Below are positions 39,397 to 47,927 of a stretch of DNA of 64,000 nt, in pieces. The number at the start of each line of letters is the position of its first letter. Position 1 is the stretch's first letter. Source of the stretch: Azorhizobium doebereinerae UFLA1-100 (GTDB taxonomy: Bacteria > Pseudomonadota > Alphaproteobacteria > Rhizobiales > Xanthobacteraceae); assembly GCF_000473085.1 (NCBI RefSeq), contig NZ_AXBA01000014.1, positions 1 through 64,000 of the forward strand, given 5' to 3'. The notes beneath the pieces are model-generated. The model had not been told where the DNA came from and did not search any database. It saw only the letters and a program-made list of their open reading frames with translations. The position numbers and the translations under genes are program-made.

Positions 39397-40329
39397 ATGC
39401 CTGTTGCGTCTGCTTCGCGTCCCGCCCTCCGGCCGCGCCTCACCCGTCCGGAACTGGCGCTGGTCGCCGTCACCATGCTGTGGGGAGCGAGCTTTCTGCT
39501 CGTCCACGTGGCGATGCGCGAGGAGGGCGCGCTGGCCTTCGTCGGCCTGCGCTTCGTCGCGGCGGGGGCGATGCTGGCGCTGCTGTTCCGCCGCGAGATG
39601 GCGCGCCTGACGCCGCAGGAACTGGCGGCGGGCGCCGCCATCGGCCTTGCCATCTGCCTCGGCTACGGCGCGCAGACCTATGGCCTGAAGACCATCTCCA
39701 GCAGCCAGTCCGCCTTCATCACCGCCGCCTATGTGCCGCTGGTGCCGCTGCTGCAATGGGCGGTGCTGAAGCGGCCACCGGGGCTGATGAGCTGGGTGGC
39801 GGTGGGCCTCGCCTTCACCGGCCTGCTGCTGCTGGCCGGGCCGGATGCGCCGGGCCTTGCCGCCGGCGGGCTCGGCTTCGGCGCGGGCGAGGTGGTGACG
39901 CTGTTCGGCACGCTGGCCATGGCGGCGGAGATCCTGCTCATCGGCGCCTTCGCCGGCCGGGTGAACGGCCGGCGCGTCACGGTGGTGCAATTGCTCGCCG
40001 CCGGCATGTTCGCGCTCATCGCCATGCCGTTCGCCGGCGAGGGGATGCCGGATGCGTCCCCGTCCTGGTTCGCCGCCGCCTTGGGCCTCGGGCTCATGAG
40101 CGCGGTCATCCAGCTCACCATGAACTGGGCGCAGGCCTTCGTCTCGCCCACCCGCGCCACGCTGATCTATGCGGGCGAGCCGGTGTGGGCGGGCATCGTC
40201 GGCCGGCTGGCCGGCGAGCGGCTGCCGCCGCTGGCGCTGCTCGGCGCGGCGCTGATCCTCGCCGGCACGCTGGTCGGCGAGCTGCGCCCGGTCCGCCGGA
40301 CCCGCGCCGCCCGCCCGCCGGCGGAATGA
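39397..40329 (+). CDS. DMT-superfamily (EamA) transporter
   Basis: A 310-residue protein with ten predicted helices in two EamA repeats; WGASFLLVHVAMREEG begins the first and PTRATLIYAGEPVWAGIVG is in the second. The C-terminus is Arg/Pro-rich. The substrate is unknown. The ATG at 39397 is the first that gives a short cytoplasmic N-terminus before helix 1. A second DMT gene follows after 10 bases, so the two are probably one operon. Confidence 0.85.
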   Translation: MPVASASRPALRPRLTRPELALVAVTMLWGASFLLVHVAMREEGALAFVGLRFVAAGAMLALLFRREMARLTPQELAAGAAIGLAICLGYGAQTYGLKTISSSQSAFITAAYVPLVPLLQWAVLKRPPGLMSWVAVGLAFTGLLLLAGPDAPGLAAGGLGFGAGEVVTLFGTLAMAAEILLIGAFAGRVNGRRVTVVQLLAAGMFALIAMPFAGEGMPDASPSWFAAALGLGLMSAVIQLTMNWAQAFVSPTRATLIYAGEPVWAGIVGRLAGERLPPLALLGAALILAGTLVGELRPVRRTRAARPPAE

Positions 40330-40339
40330 GGCGCCGGAA

Positions 40340-41227
40340 ATGAAGCCGAGGGACGCCGCCGCTTATGTCTTCCTGGCTGTCGCCTGGGGCTTTTCCTTCC
40401 TCGTGCTGCTGCGGGTGGTCGAGGCCTTCGGCTGGGTCGGCGCGGTGACGCTGCGCGCGTTCGTGGCCTGCGCGGCGCTGGCGCTGCTGGCGGTGCTGAC
40501 GCGGCGGCGGCTGAACTTCAACCACGGCTGGCGCCCGCTCGCCGTGGTGGGGGCGACCACCGTGGCCGGGCAGCTGGTCTGCCTGTCCGTGGCGACGCCG
40601 CTGATCGGCACGGCCATGACGGCCATCTGCATCGCCGCCATTCCGCTGTTCTCCATGGCCATCGGGCAGGCGTGGGGCCTGGAGCGCATCACCGCGCGCG
40701 GGCTCGTCGGCCTGCTGCTGGGGGTGGCCGGCATCGTCCTGCTGGTGGGCTTTCCCGCCGAGCCGGTGACGGTGACTTTCATCCTGGGCTGCGCGGCGGC
40801 GCTCGCCGGGGCGTTCTGCTCGGCCTTCGGCAGCAATTATGCGAGCCGCCACCTGCGCGGCACCGGCGCCCTGGAAGTGACCATCGGCGCGTTCCTGGCC
40901 GGCGGGCTGCTGACCCTGCCGCTGCTGCTGTGGGTCCCGGTCCCCGCGCCGCCGCGGCTTGCGGACCTCGGCCTGCTGCTGGTGCTGGGCGGGGTGATGA
41001 GCGGGCTCTGCTACATGGCCTATTTCCGGCTGGTGTCGGCCATCGGTGCGACGCGCGCGGTCAGCGTGGAATTCGCCGTGACGGTCATCGCCACCCTGGT
41101 GGGGGCGGGGCTCCTCGGCGAGCGGCTGTCCGCCGTCCAGCTCCTGGGCGCCGCCATCATCGTCTGCGGCTGCGCCCTGGTGCTGGGGCTGCTGCCCGGC
41201 CGCCGCCGCGGGCGGGCGCGGGCCTGA
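40340..41227 (+). CDS. DMT-superfamily (EamA) transporter
   Basis: A 295-residue ten-helix exporter-like protein starting MKPRDAAAYVFLAVAWGFSF. It is only moderately similar to the preceding DMT protein, so this is a pair of paralogous or converging transporters rather than a recent duplication. The C-terminal VEFAVTVIATLVGAGLLGERL pattern is the usual second EamA ending. The gene ends close to the terminator shared with csbD. Confidence 0.82.
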   Translation: MKPRDAAAYVFLAVAWGFSFLVLLRVVEAFGWVGAVTLRAFVACAALALLAVLTRRRLNFNHGWRPLAVVGATTVAGQLVCLSVATPLIGTAMTAICIAAIPLFSMAIGQAWGLERITARGLVGLLLGVAGIVLLVGFPAEPVTVTFILGCAAALAGAFCSAFGSNYASRHLRGTGALEVTIGAFLAGGLLTLPLLLWVPVPAPPRLADLGLLLVLGGVMSGLCYMAYFRLVSAIGATRAVSVEFAVTVIATLVGAGLLGERLSAVQLLGAAIIVCGCALVLGLLPGRRRGRARA

Positions 41228-41262
41228 TTCCGCACGGGTTCACGGACCGCCAGACATGACAA

Positions 41263-41282
41263 AGCCGCCCCGAGGGGCGGCT
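41263..41282 (-). terminator. Terminator downstream of csbD
   Basis: On the minus strand, AGCCGCCCCTCGGGGCGGCT forms a GC-rich stem followed by TTGTC, 28 bases after the csbD stop. It may also act on the plus strand for the DMT pair, where the trailing bases are CCGTCG. Confidence 0.65.
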
Positions 41283-41309
41283 CCGTCGTCATGCGCGTGG
41301 CGTCGCGGC

Positions 41310-41504
41310 TCAGAGGCTGCGGTCCACGGCGTTCTTCACCGCGTCCTTGGCCTTGCCGACGGCCTGCTGGCCCTCGCCCTTGATCTCCTGCACCTTGCCC
41401 TCGGCGCGCAGGCGGTCGTTGCCCACCGCCTTGCCGATGCCCTGCTTGGCATTGCCGACGGCCTCGTTGGCCATGCCGGAAATCTTGTCGCTGGTGCTGC
41501 CCAT
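41310..41504 (-). CDS. CsbD-family stress response protein
   Basis: A 64-residue hydrophilic helical protein with the CsbD pattern: [20 protein letters not shown] then [20 protein letters not shown]. Such proteins are small and abundant under general stress; the role is unknown. AAGGAG lies before the ATG. An EcfG-type promoter stands 36-61 bases before the start codon, which supports stress control. A terminator follows. Confidence 0.87.
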   Translation of the reverse strand: MGSTSDKISGMANEAVGNAKQGIGKAVGNDRLRAEGKVQEIKGEGQQAVGKAKDAVKNAVDRSL

Positions 41505-41539
41505 GGGGATGCTCCTTGGTGGGTGGGAACTGCCCTATC

Positions 41540-41565
41540 AACGGCTCATCCCCCGTGCAGGTTCC
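41540..41565 (-). promoter_or_regulatory. EcfG-type general stress promoter of csbD
   Basis: On the minus strand, GGAAC (41561-41565) and CGTT (41540-41543) are separated by 17 bases. This equals the consensus of the alphaproteobacterial general-stress sigma factor EcfG as I know it (GGAAC-N16/17-CGTT). The -10 end is 36 bases before the csbD start. Confidence 0.65.
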
Positions 41566-41736
41566 CGCGCTGCACGCCATGCGGGTGCCGTTCGGCGCAA
41601 GCCTCGCCCGCCCCCTGCGCGCACGACGCATGCCTCGGGGCCGCGAAAAGATTTCGCTTTGCCTGAATTCGCTCTAAGAGATGCGTTACAAAATTGCGCG
41701 AATGCCCCCAAGCTAGGACATAAAGGTACCGAGGAC

Positions 41737-43593
41737 ATGCCCACCTATCGTTCCCGCACCACCACCCACGGCCGCAACATGGCCGGTGCCCGTGGCCTCT
41801 GGCGCGCCACCGGCATGAAGGACGGGGATTTCGGCAAGCCGATCATCGCGGTGGTGAATTCCTTCACCCAGTTCGTCCCCGGCCACGTCCACCTGAAGGA
41901 CCTCGGCCAGCTGGTGGCGCGCGAGATCGAGAAGGCCGGCGGCGTCGCCAAGGAGTTCAACACCATCGCGGTGGATGACGGCATCGCCATGGGCCATGAC
42001 GGCATGCTCTATTCGCTGCCCTCGCGCGAGATCATCGCCGACAGCGTGGAGTACATGGTCAACGCGCACTGCGCCGACGCCATGGTCTGCATCTCCAATT
42101 GCGACAAGATCACCCCCGGCATGCTGATGGCCGCTATGCGCCTCAACATCCCGGCGGTGTTCGTCTCCGGCGGCCCGATGGAGGCCGGCAAGGTCATCCT
42201 CTCCACCGGCGAGAAGAAGGCGGTCGATCTCATCGACGCCATGGTCTACGCCGCCGACGACAAGGTGTCCGACGAAGACGTGAAGGTGATGGAGCGCTCG
42301 GCGTGCCCCACCTGCGGCTCCTGCTCGGGCATGTTCACCGCCAATTCCATGAACTGCCTCACCGAGGCGCTGGGTCTGGCGCTGCCCGGCAACGGCTCGG
42401 TGCTCGCCACCCATGCGGACCGCGAGCGCCTGTTCGTGGAGGCCGGCCACCTCATCGTCGACATCACCCGGCGCTATTACGAGCAGGACGACTTAAGCGT
42501 GCTGCCGCGCGCGGTGGCCTCGTTCAAGGCGTTCGAGAACGCCATGACGCTGGACATCTCCATGGGCGGCTCCACCAACACGGTGCTGCACCTGCTGGCC
42601 GCCGCCAACGAGGGCGAGGTGCCCTTCACCATGGCCGACATCGACCGCCTGTCGCGCCACGTGCCGGTGCTGTGCAAGGTCGCCCCGGCGGTGGCCAACA
42701 TCCACATGGAGGACGTGCACCGCGCCGGCGGCATCATGGCCATCCTGGGCGAGCTGGACCGCGCCGGGCTGATCCATACCGATCTGCCGGTGGTGCACGC
42801 CCCGACCATGAAGGACGCGCTCGACCGCTGGGACGTGAAGCGCACCAAGAGCGAGAGCGTCGCCACCTTCTACCGCGCCGCCCCCGGCGGCGTGCCGACG
42901 CAGGTGGCGTTCAGCCAGTCCCGCCGCTGGGACGATCTGGACACCGACCGCGAGGCCGGCGTCATCCGTGATTTCGCGCACGCCTATTCCAAGGACGGCG
43001 GCCTCGCGGTGCTCTATGGCAACATCGCCGAGGACGGCTGCATCGTGAAGACGGCGGGCGTGGATGCCTCCATCCTCACCTTCACCGGGCCGGCGCGCAT
43101 CTTCGAGAGCCAGGACGACGCGGTGGAGGCGATCCTCGCCAACGGCAAGATCAAGCCCGGCGACATCGTGCTGATCCGCTACGAGGGGCCGCGCGGCGGG
43201 CCGGGCATGCAGGAGATGCTCTATCCGACCAGCTACCTGAAGTCGAAGGGCCTGGGCAAAGCCTGCGCGCTGGTCACCGACGGGCGCTTCTCGGGCGGCT
43301 CGTCGGGCCTGTCCATCGGCCACTGCTCGCCGGAAGCCGCCGAGGGCGGCGCCATCGGCCTGGTGGAGGAGGGCGACACGATCGAGATCGACATCCCCAA
43401 CCGCCGCATCCACCTCGCCGTCTCGGAAGAGGAGCTGGCGCACCGCCGCGCCGCCATGGAGGCCAAGGGCGATGCCGCCTGGAAGCCGAAGAGCCGCAAG
43501 CGCGTGGTGTCGCAGGCGCTCCAGGCCTATGCGGCGCTCACCACCTCCGCCGCGCGCGGCGCGGTGCGCGACGTGCGCGTGCTCAAGCGCTGA
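41737..43593 (+). CDS. ilvD: Dihydroxy-acid dehydratase
   Basis: A 618-residue iron-sulfur enzyme for valine, leucine and isoleucine synthesis. It begins [20 protein letters not shown], the long form found in E. coli. The cluster cysteines are in [12 protein letters not shown] and [38 protein letters not shown] and the C-terminal substrate region are complete. The ATG at 41737 is chosen because it gives the family start; an upstream open frame is not used. A strong terminator follows. Confidence 0.95.
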   Translation: MPTYRSRTTTHGRNMAGARGLWRATGMKDGDFGKPIIAVVNSFTQFVPGHVHLKDLGQLVAREIEKAGGVAKEFNTIAVDDGIAMGHDGMLYSLPSREIIADSVEYMVNAHCADAMVCISNCDKITPGMLMAAMRLNIPAVFVSGGPMEAGKVILSTGEKKAVDLIDAMVYAADDKVSDEDVKVMERSACPTCGSCSGMFTANSMNCLTEALGLALPGNGSVLATHADRERLFVEAGHLIVDITRRYYEQDDLSVLPRAVASFKAFENAMTLDISMGGSTNTVLHLLAAANEGEVPFTMADIDRLSRHVPVLCKVAPAVANIHMEDVHRAGGIMAILGELDRAGLIHTDLPVVHAPTMKDALDRWDVKRTKSESVATFYRAAPGGVPTQVAFSQSRRWDDLDTDREAGVIRDFAHAYSKDGGLAVLYGNIAEDGCIVKTAGVDASILTFTGPARIFESQDDAVEAILANGKIKPGDIVLIRYEGPRGGPGMQEMLYPTSYLKSKGLGKACALVTDGRFSGGSSGLSIGHCSPEAAEGGAIGLVEEGDTIEIDIPNRRIHLAVSEEELAHRRAAMEAKGDAAWKPKSRKRVVSQALQAYAALTTSAARGAVRDVRVLKR

Positions 43594-43611
43594 GCTGAAG
43601 CCGAAACGAAA

Positions 43612-43633
43612 ATGGCCCCCGGACGGGGGCCAT
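43612..43633 (-). terminator. Terminator for the cyanovirin-type gene
   Basis: ATGGCCCCCGTCCGGGGGCCAT on the minus strand folds into a strong hairpin followed by TTTTCG. It lies 54 bases past the stop of the minus-strand gene and very close to the ilvD stop. Confidence 0.7.
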
Positions 43634-43646
43634 GGATCTTAAGGCG

Positions 43647-43678
43647 AACCGGCCGGGAGCGATCCCGGCCGGTTTTGC
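43647..43678 (+). terminator. Terminator for ilvD
   Basis: AACCGGCCGGGA-GCGA-TCCCGGCCGGTT is a long GC-rich stem followed by TTGCTTT on the plus strand, 54 bases past the ilvD stop. It lies 14 bases from the minus-strand terminator hairpin, so the two convergent genes have crossed terminators. Confidence 0.8.
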
Positions 43679-43686
43679 TTTCGGCC

Positions 43687-44265
43687 TCAGTTGCAGGCCA
43701 GCCGGCCGTTCATGTTGCCGATGTCGCCGTGGCACTGCGACAGCGGGATCTGGGTGTTGTGCCAGCGCCCGCGCGTGTCGGCGCAGCTCGCCTGGAGCCA
43801 GCCGTTCACCACCTTGGCGTCCTGGCAGGAGTGCAAATAGGAGCCCGGCGGGTAGATGCCGTTGCGCCGGTTCTGCGGCGGGGGCGGCGGAGGCGGCTGA
43901 TACTGGCCCTGGCCGTAATAGCCGCCGCCCTGGCCATAGCCCTGGCCGCCGTAATACTGGCCGGGAGGCGGGCCCGGAGGCGGGTAGCCGCCGCCGGGGC
44001 GGCCGCCGCGGCAGACCAACTGGCCGTTCACATTGGCGATGTCGCCGCCGCAGAGCTGGTAGTTGGGCAGCTTGACCACCGCCAGCGCGCCCTGGTTATT
44101 CGGGCACATGGCCAGCAGGTCGCGGCCCTGGAAGATGTTGGCGTTGCGGCAGGTCTGGAGATAGCTCCCCTCCGGCACCTGCGGCTTTGCCTCGGCCGGC
44201 GCGACGGCGGCGGCCATGGACATCACCAGACCGGCGGCCATGGCCAGAACGATTCTCACTTTCAT
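43687..44265 (-). CDS. Exported CVNH (cyanovirin-N-like) protein split by a Gly/Pro/Tyr linker
   Basis: A 192-residue protein with a signal peptide (about 1-26, ending AEAKP). Residues 33-85 and 141-191 are two cyanovirin-type repeats with the same order of features: GSYLxxC, a second Cys, DIxNxNGxLxC (GSYLQTCRNANIFQG then GGDIANVNGQLVC; GSYLHSCQDAKVVNG then HGDIGNMNGRLAC). A usual CVNH domain has its two repeats directly joined; here they are separated by about 55 residues rich in Gly, Pro, Gln and Tyr. Carbohydrate binding is likely; the ligand is unknown. GGAGGG lies before the ATG. Confidence 0.78.
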   Translation of the reverse strand: MKVRIVLAMAAGLVMSMAAAVAPAEAKPQVPEGSYLQTCRNANIFQGRDLLAMCPNNQGALAVVKLPNYQLCGGDIANVNGQLVCRGGRPGGGYPPPGPPPGQYYGGQGYGQGGGYYGQGQYQPPPPPPPQNRRNGIYPPGSYLHSCQDAKVVNGWLQASCADTRGRWHNTQIPLSQCHGDIGNMNGRLACN

Positions 44266-44501
44266 GCACGCCCTCCAAGACTCCGGGCGGGAAGATCCGG
44301 CCCGCATTTTACGCGCCGCTCCGGCCGGGGGACGCAAGGTCTTCCACCGGGCCGGGCGACTGGCACCCTTATATCCCCTCGCCGCCTGAACCGAGTGCCG
44401 CGTGCATCCCGGCCGCAGCGGAGCGGATATGCGCAGGCGTAGCAGGGACCTTCCGTATCGTCTATCCTGCCCGCACCGGCGGAACGGTGCGTGGGTGAGG
44501 C

Positions 44502-46148
44502 ATGGTCCGACCTTGGAGATGGCGCGGCCGGGAGCGGGCAGGGGAGGAGCGGGCCGGAGAGATGCGGGCCGGGCTGCGGGCGGAGCCTCGGGGACGGCTG
44601 ATCGGCATCCTTCTCCTTGGCCTGGCGCTGGCCGGGCTGGCCGCCGCCCTGGTCCTGGCGGACCGCGCGGCGGAGATGCAGCGGGCGCGGAGCCGGGTGG
44701 CGAGCCATGTCACCGCCGTCACCGAACATCTCGCGGCGGTTCAGCGCGGCATCGAGCTGGCCCTCGACCGCATGGCCCTCAAGGTGGAGGGCCGCGCACT
44801 GGCGGAGATGCGCGCCGATCCGGGCCTGCACCAGCTGCTGGCCGAGCTTCGCGGGCGGCTGCCCAATGTGGAATCCGCCTTCGTGGTGGATGCGGACGGG
44901 CGCACGCTGGCCTCCAGCCGCGCCTTCCCCATGCCGCCCTACGACGTGCGCGAGCGCGACTATTTCATCGCCGCGCGCGACGGGCCCGGCGGCCTGCATG
45001 TGAGCAAGCCGTTCCGCGGGCAGATGTCGCGCACCACCAGCTTCGTCATCAGCCGGCCGCTCACGCGCGAGGGGCGGTTCGCCGGGCTGGTGGCGGTCAC
45101 GGTGTTTCCGGAAGCGCTGACCGCGACCTACCAGGACATGCTCGGGCACGCCGACATGGTGCTGGCGCGCGCCGACGGCGTGGTGCTGATCCGCACCGAG
45201 GGCGCGCGCGCCGTGGAGCGCCTGCAGGAACAGGCCGAGGTGATGGAGCGCGTCGCCGGGCAGGACGGCGGGCTGTTCGTCGGGCCGTCCATCATCGACG
45301 GCGAGCGGGCGCTGCACGGGGTGCGCAGGCTGCCCGGCGGCGGCCTGCTGGTGGCGGTGGTGCTCGACGAGGACGAGATCCTGGGCGGCTGGGAGCGGCG
45401 CACGGCGATGATCGCCGGCGGCGCCGTGCTGGCCTTCGCGGGGCTGTCGGCCTGGGCGGTCGCGCTCCCCCGGCAGCGCCCGTGGTGGCGGCTGCCGCCG
45501 CGCCGGGCCAGGGGCCACAGGCGCCTGCCACAAGACCTTCCGGCCGGCGGGCTGGCCCTGCTCGACCTGCTGGCCGGACGGGTGCGGGCGCGCCTCGCCA
45601 TCGGCGATCCCGCCGGCGCCGATGCCGCCGCCCGGCTGATCGGCGCGCTGCTGGCCATGGCCCGCGACGATCCGTCCGCGCAGCGTCCGGTGGATATGGC
45701 CGGCCTCGTCGGCCATGTGCGCGGCGTGCTCGCCGGGGCGGCGCTGCCGGAGATCGCCGTCGCGCCCGCCGCCGGCCCGCCGGCGCTGGTGCGCGGCGAG
45801 GCGGCGCGGCTGGAACTGGCGCTGATCGACCTCGCCATGGGCCTGTCGGCCCTGGCGCCGGACGCGGGCGGGCTCGCCGCCTCCGTGACCGCCGGCCCGC
45901 CGGAGGGCTGGGAGCGGGCGGACCTGCCGGCGGGCGACTATGTCCGCCTGCGGCTCGACGTGGTGGAGGAGCACGGGGCGCCGGGCGTCGCGGGCTCTGC
46001 CGCGCCGGAGGCCTTCGTGCTGGCGCAAGGCGTGGCGCGGGCGAGCGGCGGCGCCTGCGTGGTGCCGGCGGCGGCGGCCGGGCGGCCGCTGCGGGCCGAG
46101 CTGTGGCTGCCCCGCGCCCCGGACGCGGCCGAGCCGCCGGCCGGCTGA
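44502..46148 (+). CDS. Cache-domain membrane receptor with a degenerate histidine-kinase-like C-terminus
   Basis: A 548-residue protein. Helices lie near residues 33-53 and 301-322; between them is a double-Cache/PDC sensor with the family segment RERDYFIAARDGPGGLHVSK and then RTTSFVISRPLTREGRF. After the second helix the cytoplasmic part (about 340-545) keeps the outline of a hybrid-type HATPase domain (LVGHVRGVL, EAARLELALIDLAMG, then ASGGACVV and LWLPRAP at the end). However, I see no phosphoacceptor His, no Asn in the N-box and no DTGxGM in the G1 box. It is probably a ligand sensor without kinase activity. The start ATG at 44502 is tentative; 44562 is an alternative. Confidence 0.65.
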   Translation: MVRPWRWRGRERAGEERAGEMRAGLRAEPRGRLIGILLLGLALAGLAAALVLADRAAEMQRARSRVASHVTAVTEHLAAVQRGIELALDRMALKVEGRALAEMRADPGLHQLLAELRGRLPNVESAFVVDADGRTLASSRAFPMPPYDVRERDYFIAARDGPGGLHVSKPFRGQMSRTTSFVISRPLTREGRFAGLVAVTVFPEALTATYQDMLGHADMVLARADGVVLIRTEGARAVERLQEQAEVMERVAGQDGGLFVGPSIIDGERALHGVRRLPGGGLLVAVVLDEDEILGGWERRTAMIAGGAVLAFAGLSAWAVALPRQRPWWRLPPRRARGHRRLPQDLPAGGLALLDLLAGRVRARLAIGDPAGADAAARLIGALLAMARDDPSAQRPVDMAGLVGHVRGVLAGAALPEIAVAPAAGPPALVRGEAARLELALIDLAMGLSALAPDAGGLAASVTAGPPEGWERADLPAGDYVRLRLDVVEEHGAPGVAGSAAPEAFVLAQGVARASGGACVVPAAAAGRPLRAELWLPRAPDAAEPPAG

Positions 46149-46227
46149 GCCTTCTCCCGATCCCCGGCTTCGCGCCCGCGCAGAAAACCAGTAAGAGAGG
46201 GGCGCGGGGCTGCCGCAACGACGGGGA

Positions 46228-46821
46228 ATGGGCATGAGGCAGAGACACACGGGTTGGTTCGCTCTGGGGCTGGCGTGCGCGATGGGCGTGCTGGCCGGCG
46301 GGGTTGCGCGTCCGGCGGCGGCGGCGCCCGCCAATGCGGCCCAGTGCCTGTCCAACGACGATTTCCTCATCATCTACCGGGAAAGCGCGCTCGGCCCGGG
46401 CAGCGAGATCCTCGCCCGCCGCAAGGGGCCGGACGCCGCCGCGGGCTGCGTCTTCGCCAAGGCTCCGGGGGACTATGAGGTGGGCGTGCGCGAGGAGGCG
46501 GACTATGTGCTCGGCCTCGCCGGCCGCTACCTCGTGATGGACCGCGGCACCGGGCCGAACCGCAAGCTGGTGATCTGGGACCTCGCCGCGCGCAAGACCG
46601 CGCTGACGCTCGCCTACGACACCTCCGCGCCGGTGAAGGTGGAGCCGGGCGCGGTGCTGTTCTCCGCCGTCACCGGCCCGGCCAGCCCGAAGACCTGCCC
46701 GCAGTGGAAGGACATCACCAAGAAGGGCCTGACGGCGGCGCTGACGGTGGACAGCAAGGTGGCGCTGCCCTCGCTCGCGGTCAGCCGCAGCGGCGCGCCG
46801 CGCTGCATCGCCCAGCAATAG
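46228..46821 (+). CDS. Exported protein of unknown function
   Basis: A 197-residue protein with an N-terminal signal (about 8-36, cleavage near AAAAPA). The mature part includes CLSNDDFLIIYRESALGPG and later CVFAKAPGDYEVGVREEADY and CPQWKDITKKGL, with four cysteines that might pair. I recognise no family. It lies 80 bases after the Cache receptor gene in the same direction and may be co-transcribed with it. A start at the second ATG (two codons later) is possible. Confidence 0.6.
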   Translation: MGMRQRHTGWFALGLACAMGVLAGGVARPAAAAPANAAQCLSNDDFLIIYRESALGPGSEILARRKGPDAAAGCVFAKAPGDYEVGVREEADYVLGLAGRYLVMDRGTGPNRKLVIWDLAARKTALTLAYDTSAPVKVEPGAVLFSAVTGPASPKTCPQWKDITKKGLTAALTVDSKVALPSLAVSRSGAPRCIAQQ

Positions 46822-46842
46822 CGGCGGCGCCGGCGCGGCGAA

Positions 46843-46914
46843 GCGGCCGCGTCGGCGTTTGGCGGAGCAGCCGCGTCGGCGCTCGGTGAAGCGGCCGCGT
46901 CAGCGTTCGGTGAA
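46843..46914. repeat. Three 24-bp tandem repeats at the 3' end of a minus-strand gene
   Basis: Units at 46843-46866, 46867-46890 and 46891-46914 share GCGGCCGCGTCGGCG-TTCGGTGAA with few changes. They are 24 bases, so they keep frame. On the minus strand, the third unit carries the stop codon of the adjacent gene (TGA), while units 1 and 2 have CGA at that position and would be read through. Confidence 0.75.
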
Positions 46915-47421
46915 GAAGGTCATCAGCACCTTGCCGCCCTCGCCGGTCAGGCAGAGGAAGCGGTGCACCCGGTCGGTCTTCTCGCGCTGGATATAGGCCT
47001 CGCCCATCATCACGCCGATCACCTTGGCGTTGCCCACCATGGTGTCCGCCTTGGCGACGGTGAGCCCGTCCATGTCGATGAAGATGTCCTCCACCTTGGG
47101 CGAACTCGCCCGTAGGAGGACCAGCGCCTTCTGCTTGCAGGCCATCACCAGGCTGGTGTCGTTCACCACGTCCTCGTCGCCGCCCTGCGCCGCCTTGCCG
47201 GTGGGCGCGGTGGCCGCGGCCGGCGGCTTCGCCGGAGCCGGGGCGGGGGCGGTGGCCGGCGCGGTGGCCGCCGGCGCGCCGGGCATGGTGTTTTCCGGGG
47301 CGGTGGGGTTCTGCGGCTGGGCGTGCGCCGGCGCGAGGCCGAGCACGGCGGCGAGCCCGAGCGCGGCGGCCAGCCCCAGGGGGGCCGTCAGGCGGGGAAC
47401 GGGGCGGGCGGTCTCAAGCAT
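46900..47421 (-). CDS. Exported protein of unknown function with Ala/Pro-rich linker
   Basis: A 173-residue protein. The signal peptide spans about 1-34 (ending AHAQPQ), then an Ala/Pro/Thr-rich linker to about residue 80, and a folded part of about 85 residues beginning NDTSLVMACKQKALVLLRAS and ending HRFLCLTGEGGKVLMTFF with two cysteines. No family is recognised. GGAGGACC lies before the ATG at 47421. The C-terminus sits in the 24-bp repeat array. It is convergent with the unknown exported gene at 46228-46821. Confidence 0.6.
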   Translation of the reverse strand: MLETARPVPRLTAPLGLAAALGLAAVLGLAPAHAQPQNPTAPENTMPGAPAATAPATAPAPAPAKPPAAATAPTGKAAQGGDEDVVNDTSLVMACKQKALVLLRASSPKVEDIFIDMDGLTVAKADTMVGNAKVIGVMMGEAYIQREKTDRVHRFLCLTGEGGKVLMTFFTER

Positions 47422-47633
47422 CGGCAGGTCCTCCGGCGCCGCGCGGCGAAGGGGAGGGCGCACGCGGCTCCCTCCCGTCGCGGCGGGCTCGGCTCAGGAA
47501 CGCCGCAGCGGCCGTTTGGTGCCCGGCGGGCTCGCACTTTCGCCGCAACCCGCGCGCGTGGCCGAAGCTCCGTGCGCGGGAATGTTGAGCCGCCTGTCAG
47601 CGGCATCGATGGCGGACGGGCCGCGCCGGCCGC

Positions 47634-47927
47634 TCAGAGCTTGTCCAGCAGGTCGGTGATGTCGCCTGTGTCCAGATCGTCGTCGTCCCCGTCCGGGTCG
47701 CCGCCTTCGCTGTCGTCCGAGGGGGCGATGAGCTTGTCGAGGGCGGCCATGATCTCGTCGCCGATGGCCTCCACCTCCTGGCTGGAGAGGGCGGGGTTGC
47801 AGGGCAGCACGTAGCGCTCCTCGCCCTCGTCCGTATCGAGGTCGAGGATCAGCGCGCTGGGCAGCTCCTCGGGGTGCAGGAAATTCATGCGCAGCCCGGT
47901 GAGAATGCGGGCCTTGATGTCGGACAT
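47634..47927 (-). CDS. Small acidic protein of unknown function
   Basis: A 97-residue protein with a compact N-terminal half (LTGLRMNFLHPEELPSALIL, then YVLPCNPALSSQEVEAIGDE) and an Asp-rich tail (SEGGDPDGDDDDLDTGD). No signal or membrane segment is visible. A GGAG site lies before the ATG at 47927. Family unknown; the Asp-rich tail might bind cations or be a low-complexity end. Confidence 0.55.
   Translation of the reverse strand: MSDIKARILTGLRMNFLHPEELPSALILDLDTDEGEERYVLPCNPALSSQEVEAIGDEIMAALDKLIAPSDDSEGGDPDGDDDDLDTGDITDLLDKL

Noticed and set aside
43612-44442. 276-codon plus-strand frame over the cyanovirin-type gene
   Set aside because: It is the antisense frame of a gene with signal peptide, ribosome site and recognised repeats, so it is taken as a shadow.
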